In this document: in pieces, positions 18,027 through 25,195 of the stretch | Layout: each line of letters begins with the position of its first letter | Position numbering within the stretch: the stretch's first letter is position 1 | Source of the DNA: Saccharopolyspora phatthalungensis | GTDB taxonomy: Bacteria; Actinomycetota; Actinomycetes; Mycobacteriales; Pseudonocardiaceae | Direction of reading: 5' to 3' | NCBI RefSeq assembly: GCF_014203395.1 | Contig: NZ_JACHIW010000002.1 | Span: 186,001-250,000, forward strand | Length of the DNA stretch: 64,000 nucleotides | Program-made: the position numbers and the translations under genes | The notes under the pieces: generated by a model | Told to the model about the DNA's origin: nothing | What the model saw: the letters and a program-made list of their open reading frames with translations, nothing else | The model's database searches: none

Positions 18027-19325
18027 GTGTCGAGATTTCGTAGCGCGCTCCACGCGCGCGGCATTGCCACGATCACGCTGCTCGCGGCGGTCGGCCTGGC
18101 AGCGTCCGGCACCGGTATGGCGGTGCCACCTCCGCCGCCCAATCCCAGCGACGCCGAAATGGACGCCGGGCGCGCGTCCGCGCAGAACGCGGCCGGCCGG
18201 GTCGGGGAGCTGGCCAACCGGCTGGCCGAGGCCGAGTCGCAGCTGGTCGGCCTGCAGTCCCAGGTCGAGGTCAAGATGGAGGACGCGAACAAGGCGCGGG
18301 TCGACCTTGGGCACGCGGAGCGCGCCTACGCCGATGCCCGCCGGGCCGCCGAGGTAGCCGGTGCCGAGGCCGACGCCGCCGCGCGGGAGATCGAACAGCA
18401 GCGCACACGGCTCGACAAGTTCGCGGCGAGCAGCTACCGGCAGGGCAGCCGGCTCGGTTCGATCACCGCCTTCGTCGGCTCGAAGGATCCGCAGGACGTG
18501 CTGAACCGGGCGGTGTTCCTGAACGCGATCAGCGAATCCCAGCTCAACGTCCTGGATGACCTCCAACGGGCGCGGGTCGAGAAGGTCAACAAGGACTCGC
18601 TGACCCAAGCGGCGCTGCGGGAGGCCGAAGCGAAGCGCATCGAGGCAGACCAGGCGCGCCGCGTTGCGGAGGCCGCGGAGCAGGACGCCATCACGGCGCA
18701 GTCGACGCAGGCGGAGCAGGCGCGTCGGCTGGAAGCCGACAAGGCCGGTGTCGAGGCGCAGCTCGCCGAGGCGCGTTCGCACGTGGCGGGCTTGGAAGCG
18801 CAGCGCGATCGGTACGAGAGCTGGCAGGAGGCGAGGCGACGGGAGGAGGAGACCGCCGCGAAGCCCCCGGCGAGCGGCGAAGTCGCGGACGCGCTGCCGG
18901 GCGGCCGGGCGGTGGAGATGGTGATCGGGCGGGCGCTGTCCCAGCTCGGCGTGCAGTACGCCTGGGGCGGCGGCACCTCGAGTGGCCCCTCGCGGGGCAT
19001 CCGGGATGGGGGAGTGGCCGATGCCAACGGCGACTTCGCCAAGGTCGGATTCGACTGCTCGGGCCTGATGATCTACGCCTTCGCCGGCGCCGGGATCGAA
19101 CTCGACCACTACAGCGGTTATCAGTACCAGTCCGGCCGCCAGGTGCCCCTGTCGCAAATGCGGCGTGGCGACATGCTGTTCTGGCAGGACAGCGGCCGCG
19201 TCCACCACGTGGCGCTCTACCTCGGCAACGGCAAGATGATCGAAGCCCCGTACTCGGGTTCGAGGGTCCGCGTCGCGGCGGTCCGCTACGGCGGCATCGC
19301 GCCGTACGCGGTGCGGATGCTCTGA
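18027..19325 (+). CDS. secreted NlpC/P60 peptidoglycan endopeptidase (RipA-like)
   Basis: A 432-residue secreted cell-wall hydrolase. GTG 18027 has GGAGG 7 bases upstream and begins a signal peptide (RFRSALHARG, then ITLLAAVGLAASGTGMA). Residues 50-275 form a long Ala/Glu/Arg-rich coiled coil, as in RipA where it restrains the enzyme. The C-terminal NlpC/P60 domain has the catalytic Cys in GFDCSGLMIYAF (about C344), the His in VHHVALYLG (about H394), and a polar residue in GKMIEAP. Such enzymes cut the D-iGlu-mDAP bond during septation. Its place before moxR mirrors M. tuberculosis ripA-ripB-moxR1, though only one hydrolase is present here. Confidence 0.92.
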   Translation: MSRFRSALHARGIATITLLAAVGLAASGTGMAVPPPPPNPSDAEMDAGRASAQNAAGRVGELANRLAEAESQLVGLQSQVEVKMEDANKARVDLGHAERAYADARRAAEVAGAEADAAAREIEQQRTRLDKFAASSYRQGSRLGSITAFVGSKDPQDVLNRAVFLNAISESQLNVLDDLQRARVEKVNKDSLTQAALREAEAKRIEADQARRVAEAAEQDAITAQSTQAEQARRLEADKAGVEAQLAEARSHVAGLEAQRDRYESWQEARRREEETAAKPPASGEVADALPGGRAVEMVIGRALSQLGVQYAWGGGTSSGPSRGIRDGGVADANGDFAKVGFDCSGLMIYAFAGAGIELDHYSGYQYQSGRQVPLSQMRRGDMLFWQDSGRVHHVALYLGNGKMIEAPYSGSRVRVAAVRYGGIAPYAVRML

Positions 19326-19391
19326 CGTCCTGACCCGCCGGACGAGGACCGGCTGGCGGCGCGGCCCGGTCGGCTGGAAGCATTGCTGAGC

Positions 19392-19976
19392 GTGGCAGCG
19401 GATTTCGCGGCAGTAGTGCTCGCCGGTGGCCGGGCGCGGCGGCTCGGCGGCGTGGACAAGATCTTGCTACCGATCGGCGGCCGCTCCCTGTTGGACCGCA
19501 CTCTCGATGCCGCGGCGGACGCGGAACCGGTGATCGCGGTCGGGCCACCACGCGCGACGGCCCGGGCGGTCGAGTGGACCTCCGAGGACCCGCCGGGCGG
19601 GGGGCCGCTGGCCGGTGTGCACGCCGGGCTGCTGAAAGTGCCTGCGTCGATATCGCTGGTCGCGGTGCTGGCCGGAGACCATCCGCACCTGACGCCGGCG
19701 ACGATCTCGCGTCTGCTGGAGGCGTTGCGCGCCGAGCCCGAGGTTCCGGGTGCGGTGCTGGTAGATGCCGACGGCGAACGGCAGTGGCTGGTGGGGATGT
19801 GGCGGATCCCCGCGCTCCACAAGGCGATGCCCGCGGCGGTTCGGAACCGCTCGATCCGCTCCTGCTTCGCGCCGCTCGACCCGCTGCCGGTCCCCGCCAC
19901 CGACGCAGAGGTGTCCGATGTGGACACCCCGGATGACCTTCGCCGAGCTCGGAACCCGCACCTCCCGAAGGCGTGA
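19392..19976 (+). CDS. mobA: molybdenum cofactor guanylyltransferase MobA
   Basis: MobA attaches GMP to molybdopterin to make MGD, the cofactor needed by bis-MGD enzymes such as the nitrate reductase encoded 4 kb away. The nucleotidyltransferase motif FAAVVLAGGRARRLGGVDK is at the very N-terminus, followed by GPLAGVHAGL and VLAGDHPHLTPATI (the metal-binding Asp), and DVDTPDDL near the end. It is 194 residues, normal for MobA. The start is uncertain: GTG 19392 is used here, while TTG 19383 in the same frame has GGAAG too close. Confidence 0.85.
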   Translation: MAADFAAVVLAGGRARRLGGVDKILLPIGGRSLLDRTLDAAADAEPVIAVGPPRATARAVEWTSEDPPGGGPLAGVHAGLLKVPASISLVAVLAGDHPHLTPATISRLLEALRAEPEVPGAVLVDADGERQWLVGMWRIPALHKAMPAAVRNRSIRSCFAPLDPLPVPATDAEVSDVDTPDDLRRARNPHLPKA

Positions 19977-20237
19977 GGGGCGAGAGGTAGCCGACGCGGC
20001 AGCTCGGCCAGTCCCTAAGTCAGTGTGCAGGGCGTACCTGATCTCAGCCGGTTTCGTTGCATCTGTGGCTTCAGTGATGAGTGAAACGAATGCCCGTCGG
20101 TGGGGCTTTACAGGGGTCATACCGGTGGTGCGGTTGGGTGTGCGTGGGGCATCGCCCCCGCGCGAGCGTGCGACAGGCGCGTGTCAGGATCTTGATCGGC
20201 CGGAAACGGCCGGATCGACAACAGGAGGCTGGGAGAA

Positions 20238-21356
20238 GTGACCGAGGCCGGCAACGGTGAGAGCGGGGGCCCCGGAGCCGCGGCGGCGCGCCCGGCGGAA
20301 CAGGTGAGCACCCCGGCGCGGGACGCGCAGTTGCTGGAACGCACCGTCTTCGAAGTCAAGCGGGTGATCGTCGGCCAGGACCGGCTCGTCGAACGGATGC
20401 TGACCGGGCTACTGGCCAAGGGACACATCCTGCTGGAAGGCGTGCCCGGGGTCGCCAAGACGCTGGCCGTCGAGACCTTCGCGCAGGTGGTCGGCGGCTC
20501 GTTCTCCCGTTTGCAGTTCACCCCGGACCTGGTGCCCGCCGACATCCTCGGCACCCGGATCTACCGGCAGGGCAGCGAACGCTTCGATGTCGAACTGGGC
20601 CCGGTGCTGGCCAACTTCGTGCTCGCCGACGAGATCAACCGCGCCCCCGCGAAGGTCCAGTCGGCGCTGCTGGAGGTGATGGCCGAGCGGCACGTCTCCA
20701 TCGGCGGCCAGAGCTTCCCGATGCCCGCCCCGTTCTTGGTGCTGGCCACCCAGAACCCGATCGAGAACGAGGGCGTCTACCCGCTGCCGGAGGCGCAGCG
20801 CGACCGGTTCCTGTTCAAGCTGCCCGTCGAGTACCCCTCGGCGGAGGAGGAGCGGGAGATCATCTACCGGATGGGCGTGACCGCGCCGGAGCCCGGCCCG
20901 GTGCTCAATCCCGACGAACTGATCCGCCTGCAGAAGGTGGCCGCCAGCGTGTTCGTGCACCATGCGCTGGTCGACTACGTCGTGCGGCTGGTGGTGGCCA
21001 CCCGGATACCCAATGACCACGGCCTTTCCGACATCGCCGGTTGGGTGTCCTACGGCGCCTCGCCGCGGGCGAGCCTGGGCATCGTCGCCGCCGCGCGGGC
21101 GTTGGCGCTGGTGCGCGGCCGCGACTACGTGCTGCCGCAGGACGTGGTTGATGTCGTGCCTGACGTGTTGCGGCATCGTCTGGTGCTGTCCTATGACGCG
21201 CTGGCCGATGGAATCCCGGTCGAGCACATCGTCAGCCGGGTGCTGCAGACCGTGCCACTGCCGCAGGTGTCGGCGCGGCCGCAGGCCGGTCCGCCCGCGC
21301 CGGTCGGGCCGGGCGGTTACGGGCAGCCGCACCCCGGTCCCACCCCGCACCAGTGA
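20238..21356 (+). CDS. moxR: MoxR-family AAA+ ATPase
   Basis: A 372-residue AAA+ chaperone-like ATPase of the MoxR family. Walker A is GVPGVAKT, Walker B is VLADEINRAPAK, sensor 1 lies in LATQNPIENEG, and the arginine-finger region is YPLPEAQRDRF. The C-terminus is a Pro/Gly-rich tail. MoxR proteins act with VWA-domain partners to assemble or activate other complexes, and the next two genes encode a DUF58 protein and a VWA membrane protein, so the standard trio is complete. The start is GTG 20238, after AGGAGG and GGGAGAA. The stop overlaps the next start as GTGA. Confidence 0.95.
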   Translation: MTEAGNGESGGPGAAAARPAEQVSTPARDAQLLERTVFEVKRVIVGQDRLVERMLTGLLAKGHILLEGVPGVAKTLAVETFAQVVGGSFSRLQFTPDLVPADILGTRIYRQGSERFDVELGPVLANFVLADEINRAPAKVQSALLEVMAERHVSIGGQSFPMPAPFLVLATQNPIENEGVYPLPEAQRDRFLFKLPVEYPSAEEEREIIYRMGVTAPEPGPVLNPDELIRLQKVAASVFVHHALVDYVVRLVVATRIPNDHGLSDIAGWVSYGASPRASLGIVAAARALALVRGRDYVLPQDVVDVVPDVLRHRLVLSYDALADGIPVEHIVSRVLQTVPLPQVSARPQAGPPAPVGPGGYGQPHPGPTPHQ

Positions 21357-22324
21357 GGAGCGACGCAGCGGTGTCGGCAGCATCCCACTCGGGAAGCGGC
21401 GAGCGCCCGCCCTGGGCACCGCCGGCACTGGAGACCGGCCGGATGGAGGTGGCCCTGCGGGCGTTGGAGCTGAGCGTGCGCGGTCGGCTCGACGGCCTTT
21501 TGCAGGGCAATCATCAGGGCTTGGTGCCCGGTCCGGGAACCGAGCCGGGCGAGGCGCGGATCTACCAGCCCGGCGACGACGTGCGGCGGATGGACTGGGC
21601 GGTCACTGCGCGCACCGCCGAGCCGCACATCCGGCAGACGGTGGCCGACCGGGAGCTGGAGACCTGGGTCGCGATGGACCTGTCGCCGAGTTTGGACTTC
21701 GGTTCGGCGGCATGCGACAAGCGGGAGTTGGCCATCGCCGCGCTCGCCGCGGTGATGTTCCTGACCAGCGGCGGCGGCAACCGGATCGGCGCGGTGGTGG
21801 ACAACGGCACCGGCCAGCGGCGGCTACCGGCGCGGGGTGGTGCCGCGTATGCGCGGGCTCTGCTGACGAAGGTGGCCGAAACACCGCGGGCCGAGGAAGG
21901 CACGCGCGGTGATCTCGCGAAGCTCCTGGAGTCGCTGCGCCGACCGCCGCGGCGGCGCGGCCTGGCGGTGGTGATTTCGGACTTTCTTGGGTCGGCGGAT
22001 TGGCAGCGTGCGCTGCGCGGCCTGGGGGCACGCCATTCGTTGCTGGCGATCGAGGTGCTGGATCCGCGCGACCTGGAACTGCCCGATGTCGGCACGGTCT
22101 TGCTGTCGGATCCGGAAACGGGCAAGCGGCGGGAGGTGCACACGACTCCGGTGCTGCGTAAGGAGTTCGCCGCCGCCGCGGCGGCGCACCGCGACCAGGT
22201 CGCGGCCGTGCTGCGGCGCGCCGGGTGCGCGCACCTCGTGCTGCGGACGGATTCGGACTGGATCGCCGACGTGGTGCGGTTCGTGGTGGCCCGCAAGCGG
22301 GGTTGGTCCGGAGGAGCTTCTTGA
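21353..22324 (+). CDS. DUF58 protein of the MoxR-VWA operon
   Basis: A 323-residue DUF58 protein. The conserved signature IYQPGDDVRRMDWAVTART (about residues 69-88) is clear, followed by the acidic strand WVAMDLSPSLDFG, which resembles a MIDAS-type VWA strand. Later GLAVVISDFLG matches the second strand of that fold. Members are found only with MoxR and VWA proteins, and in M. tuberculosis the equivalent is Rv1480. The start GTG 21353 overlaps moxR; GTG 21371, with GAGGAG 10 bases upstream, is an equally good alternative. The stop overlaps the next ATG (TGATG). Confidence 0.92.
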   Translation: MRSDAAVSAASHSGSGERPPWAPPALETGRMEVALRALELSVRGRLDGLLQGNHQGLVPGPGTEPGEARIYQPGDDVRRMDWAVTARTAEPHIRQTVADRELETWVAMDLSPSLDFGSAACDKRELAIAALAAVMFLTSGGGNRIGAVVDNGTGQRRLPARGGAAYARALLTKVAETPRAEEGTRGDLAKLLESLRRPPRRRGLAVVISDFLGSADWQRALRGLGARHSLLAIEVLDPRDLELPDVGTVLLSDPETGKRREVHTTPVLRKEFAAAAAAHRDQVAAVLRRAGCAHLVLRTDSDWIADVVRFVVARKRGWSGGAS

Positions 22325-23307
22325 TGTTGAGTTTGTCGGGATTCACCGCGCCGTGGTGGTTCCTGCTGCTGTTCGTGGTCGCCGCGTTGATCGTCGGCTA
22401 CCTCTGGGCGCTGGGGCGCCGACGCCGGGACACGTTGCGGTTCAGCAACCTGGAGGTGCTCGACCGGGTCGCTTCCCGGCGGCAGGGCTGGTGGAAGCAC
22501 GTGCCGCCGGCGCTGCTCGGTGTGGCGCTGATCCTGCTGACCGTGGCGCTGACCGGACCGACCGCCGAGCAGCGGATCCCGCGCAACCGGGCCACCGTGA
22601 TGCTCACGATCGACGTGTCGCTGTCGATGAAGGCCACCGACGTCGAGCCAAGCCGGCTGGAGGCTGCGAAGGTCGCGGCGAAGGAGTTCGCGGACAAGCT
22701 GACGCCGGGGATCAACCTGGGGTTGGTGTCTTTCGCGGGCACCGCGACGGTGCTGGTCATGCCGACGACCGACCGGGCCGGCGTCAAGCAGGCCATCGAC
22801 AGCCTGAAGCTGGCGGAGGCGACGGCCACCGGTGACGGGATCAACGCCTCGATGCAGGCGATCGACTCGTTCGGCAAGATGGTCGGCGGCCCGGCCGGGG
22901 CTCCGCCGGCGCGGATCGTGCTGATGGCCGACGGCGGGCAGACGATCCCGCGCGAGATGGACGCCCCGCGCGGCGCCTATACCAAGGCCAAGGAAGCCAA
23001 GCGGGCCGGCATCCCGATCTCCACGATTTCCTTCGGCACCAAGCACGGCAGCATCGAGATCGAGGGCGAGCAGGAGTGGGTGGAGGTCGACGACGAGGCG
23101 ATGCAGGAGATCGCCCGGCTCTCCGGCGGGGAGTTCCACAAGGCGGCCAGCGCCGAGCAATTGCGCGAGGTGTACGCGACGCTCGGTGAACAGATCGGCT
23201 ACGAGACCAAGCACACAGATGCCAGCAAACCGTGGCTGGTGCTGGGTACGCTCGCCGCGATCATCGCGGCCGGAATTTCGCTGTTCGCCGGCCGCCGACT
23301 GCCGTAG
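22324..23307 (+). CDS. membrane-anchored VWA-domain protein (BatA/Rv1481-like)
   Basis: A 327-residue membrane protein with two N-terminal membrane segments (WWFLLLFVVAALIVGYLWAL and a second at about 60-78), a VWA domain, and a C-terminal membrane helix ending in GRRLP. The MIDAS metal site is intact: DVSLSMKATD (DxSxS), the Thr in TATGDGINAS, and the Asp in VLMADGGQT. It is the third member of the MoxR-DUF58-VWA operon and equivalent to M. tuberculosis Rv1481, a family linked to cell-envelope integrity and stress. Its ATG overlaps the DUF58 stop by one base. Confidence 0.93.
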   Translation: MLSLSGFTAPWWFLLLFVVAALIVGYLWALGRRRRDTLRFSNLEVLDRVASRRQGWWKHVPPALLGVALILLTVALTGPTAEQRIPRNRATVMLTIDVSLSMKATDVEPSRLEAAKVAAKEFADKLTPGINLGLVSFAGTATVLVMPTTDRAGVKQAIDSLKLAEATATGDGINASMQAIDSFGKMVGGPAGAPPARIVLMADGGQTIPREMDAPRGAYTKAKEAKRAGIPISTISFGTKHGSIEIEGEQEWVEVDDEAMQEIARLSGGEFHKAASAEQLREVYATLGEQIGYETKHTDASKPWLVLGTLAAIIAAGISLFAGRRLP

Positions 23308-23321
23308 CGACGGGAGCGCCG

Positions 23322-23912
23322 GTGGGCACAGCCGCGGGTTTTCTGTGGGAGTTCGTCAAATCGCCGACCACGACCGCCGCGGTCGGGCCCAGCTCGCGGT
23401 CACTGGCCGAGCAGATGGTGGCGCCCATCGCGCATCGCGGTGATCCGGTCGTGGTCGAGCTGGGGCCCGGTACCGGTGCGTTCACCGAGGTGATCCAGCG
23501 TCGGCTCGGCGGCCGCGGTCGGCACCTGACGCTGGAACTCAACTCGCGGTGGGCGGCGCGGTTGGGGGAGCGGTTTCCCGCGGTGGAGTCGCTGTGCGCG
23601 GATGCCCGGGAGCTGCCGGAGCTATTGCGGCAGCGCGGCTTGCGAGCCGATGTCGTGGTCAGCGGACTGCCGTGGGTGGCGCACGCGCCGGTGGACGGGG
23701 TGCCGCTGATCCGGCTGATCGCCGAGTCGCTGGCGCCGGAGGGCGCGTTCACCCAATTCGCCTACACCTGGACGCGGTGGGCCCCGCCGGCCCGACGCCA
23801 GCTCGCGGACTTGCGCGCGGAGTTCGAGGAAACGGTGATCAGCAGGACGGTCTGGCGCAACCTGCCGCCTGCCGTGGCCTACCTGGCGCGACGGCCGCAG
23901 CAGGCGTCCTGA
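23322..23912 (+). CDS. class I SAM-dependent methyltransferase (phospholipid/rRNA-adenine type)
   Basis: A 196-residue methyltransferase. GTG 23322 has GGAG 6 bases upstream and is 14 bases past the VWA stop. The SAM motif VVVELGPGTGAFTEVI is near residue 42, followed by LTLELNSRW (acidic ribose-binding strand) and the motif VVVSGLPWVAHAP. The order and the N-terminal FLWEFVKSPTTTAAVGPSSR resemble bacterial phosphatidylethanolamine N-methyltransferase-like and KsgA-like enzymes. There is no membrane segment. It follows the MoxR trio closely and may be read through from it. The substrate is not known. Confidence 0.8.
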   Translation: MGTAAGFLWEFVKSPTTTAAVGPSSRSLAEQMVAPIAHRGDPVVVELGPGTGAFTEVIQRRLGGRGRHLTLELNSRWAARLGERFPAVESLCADARELPELLRQRGLRADVVVSGLPWVAHAPVDGVPLIRLIAESLAPEGAFTQFAYTWTRWAPPARRQLADLRAEFEETVISRTVWRNLPPAVAYLARRPQQAS

Positions 23913-23922
23913 GGGCGTAATG

Positions 23923-23968
23923 GGCGATTTCAATGGAAATGCGCGTTGAGTTCCATGGAAATCGCCCG
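23923..23968 (+). terminator. strong hairpin after the methyltransferase gene
   Basis: Arms 23923-23939 and 23952-23968 pair over 17 positions with one mismatch and a 12-base loop (outer arms GGGCGATTTC and GAAATCGCCC). It starts 11 bases after the methyltransferase stop and ends before the MgtC gene. No T-run follows, as is common for actinobacterial terminators. It probably ends the MoxR operon. Confidence 0.6.
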
Positions 23969-24003
23969 CGAAATGAGGTCGTCGACACTCTGATCGTGAC
24001 CCT

Positions 24004-24753
24004 GTGCGGTTGATGCGTTACGTTCCACGGGTGTCTGATGCGGTGGTAGCCGGGCTGGGTGAAATTCCGCTGCTCGTCGAGTTGGGCACCGCGCTGCTGT
24101 TTTCCAGCCTGATCGGCCTGGAACGGGAGATCCGGGCCAAGAGCGCCGGGCTCCGCACCCACGCCCTGGTGGGCGTCGGCGCGGCGCTGTTCATGCTGGT
24201 GTCCAAGTACGGCTTCGGTGATCTGCTGGCCTTCGACCGGGTTTCGTTCGACCCGTCGCGGGTGGCGGCGCAGGTCGTCTCGGGTATCGGCTTCATCGGC
24301 GGTGGATTGATCTTCGTCCGGCGGGACGCGGTCCGCGGCCTGACCACGGCGGCCACGGTGTGGATGGTGGCCGCGGTCGGCATGGCATGCGGTAGCGGGC
24401 TGGTGTTGCTGGCCGCCGCGACGACGGCGGTGCACTACCTCGTGGTGATGGGATATCCGCGGTTGTTGCGGATGATGCGCAAGTCGTTGCGGGAACCGCA
24501 GGTGATGCGCATCGGCTACCTCGACGGATATGGCGTGCTGCGCAGTGTGCTGACGCTGTGCACCAGTCGTGGTTGGACCGTGATGGACCTGCAGGTCGAG
24601 CGCGAGGACACCGACGACCAACAGCAGCGCACCGCCGTGGTAGCGCTGCGGTTGCAAGGGAAAGTCCCGGTAGCGGCACTGGTCGAGGAGATCAGCGCGC
24701 TACCGGGTGTCCTGCATGCGGCAGTCGGGGAAGCGGTCGAACCGGGCTTCTGA
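24004..24753 (+). CDS. MgtC/SapB-family membrane protein
   Basis: A 249-residue protein with an N-terminal MgtC domain of four to five membrane helices. Signatures are LLFSSLIGLEREIRAKSAGL, RTHALVGVGAALFMLVS, VSGIGFIGGGLIFV and GLTTAATVWMVAAVGMACG. The C-terminal 100 residues are soluble and ACT-like. MgtC proteins modulate ATP synthase or magnesium homeostasis under low Mg2+ or acid stress in pathogens; in soil actinomycetes the role is less defined. The start is uncertain (GTG 24004, ATG 24013 or GTG 24031), without a strong ribosome-binding site. The gene converges on trxA, with one base between the stops. Confidence 0.88.
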   Translation: MRLMRYVPRVSDAVVAGLGEIPLLVELGTALLFSSLIGLEREIRAKSAGLRTHALVGVGAALFMLVSKYGFGDLLAFDRVSFDPSRVAAQVVSGIGFIGGGLIFVRRDAVRGLTTAATVWMVAAVGMACGSGLVLLAAATTAVHYLVVMGYPRLLRMMRKSLREPQVMRIGYLDGYGVLRSVLTLCTSRGWTVMDLQVEREDTDDQQQRTAVVALRLQGKVPVAALVEEISALPGVLHAAVGEAVEPGF

Positions 24754-24754
24754 C

Positions 24755-25105
24755 TCAATCCGCGTTGTTGCGGACCTCGTCCATGTCCAGCTCGCGGGCC
24801 TGGCGGATGAGGTCTTCGAAGACGTTCTCCGGTAGGGCGCCGGGCTGCTGGAACACCAGGACGTTGTCCCGGACGATCGCCAGCGTCGGAATAGAGCGGA
24901 TTTCGAAGGCACTGGCCAGTTTCGGCTGGGCCTCGGTGTCGACCTTGGCGAAGACGATGTCCTCATGGGTCTCGGCGCTGCGCTCGAAGACCGGCGCGAA
25001 CATCTTGCATGGGCCGCACCAGTCGGCCCAGAAGTCGATGATGACGAAGTCGTTGCCTGCGACGACCTCGTCGAAGTTGTCCGTGGTCAGCTCGACCGTT
25101 GCCAT
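24755..25105 (-). CDS. trxA: thioredoxin
   Basis: A 116-residue thioredoxin with the active site DFWADWCGPCKMF (C30, C33) and the cis-Pro in IRSIPTLAIV. ATG 25105 is preceded by GAGGAGGGAGA. The C-terminus is acidic (ELDMDEVRNNAD) and slightly longer than in minimal thioredoxins. It reduces disulfides in the cytoplasm. The gene lies downstream of, and on the same strand as, the large FAD/Fe-S oxidoreductase gene, 90 bases away, but no thioredoxin reductase is adjacent. Confidence 0.95.
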   Translation of the reverse strand: MATVELTTDNFDEVVAGNDFVIIDFWADWCGPCKMFAPVFERSAETHEDIVFAKVDTEAQPKLASAFEIRSIPTLAIVRDNVLVFQQPGALPENVFEDLIRQARELDMDEVRNNAD

Positions 25106-25195
25106 CTTGTCTCCCTCCTCGCTGCCTGCGTAACCGGGCAACGCGGGGCACCGGCCCGGCATTCCTCGGCGCACTGTCGCATCCGCCACTTTGCC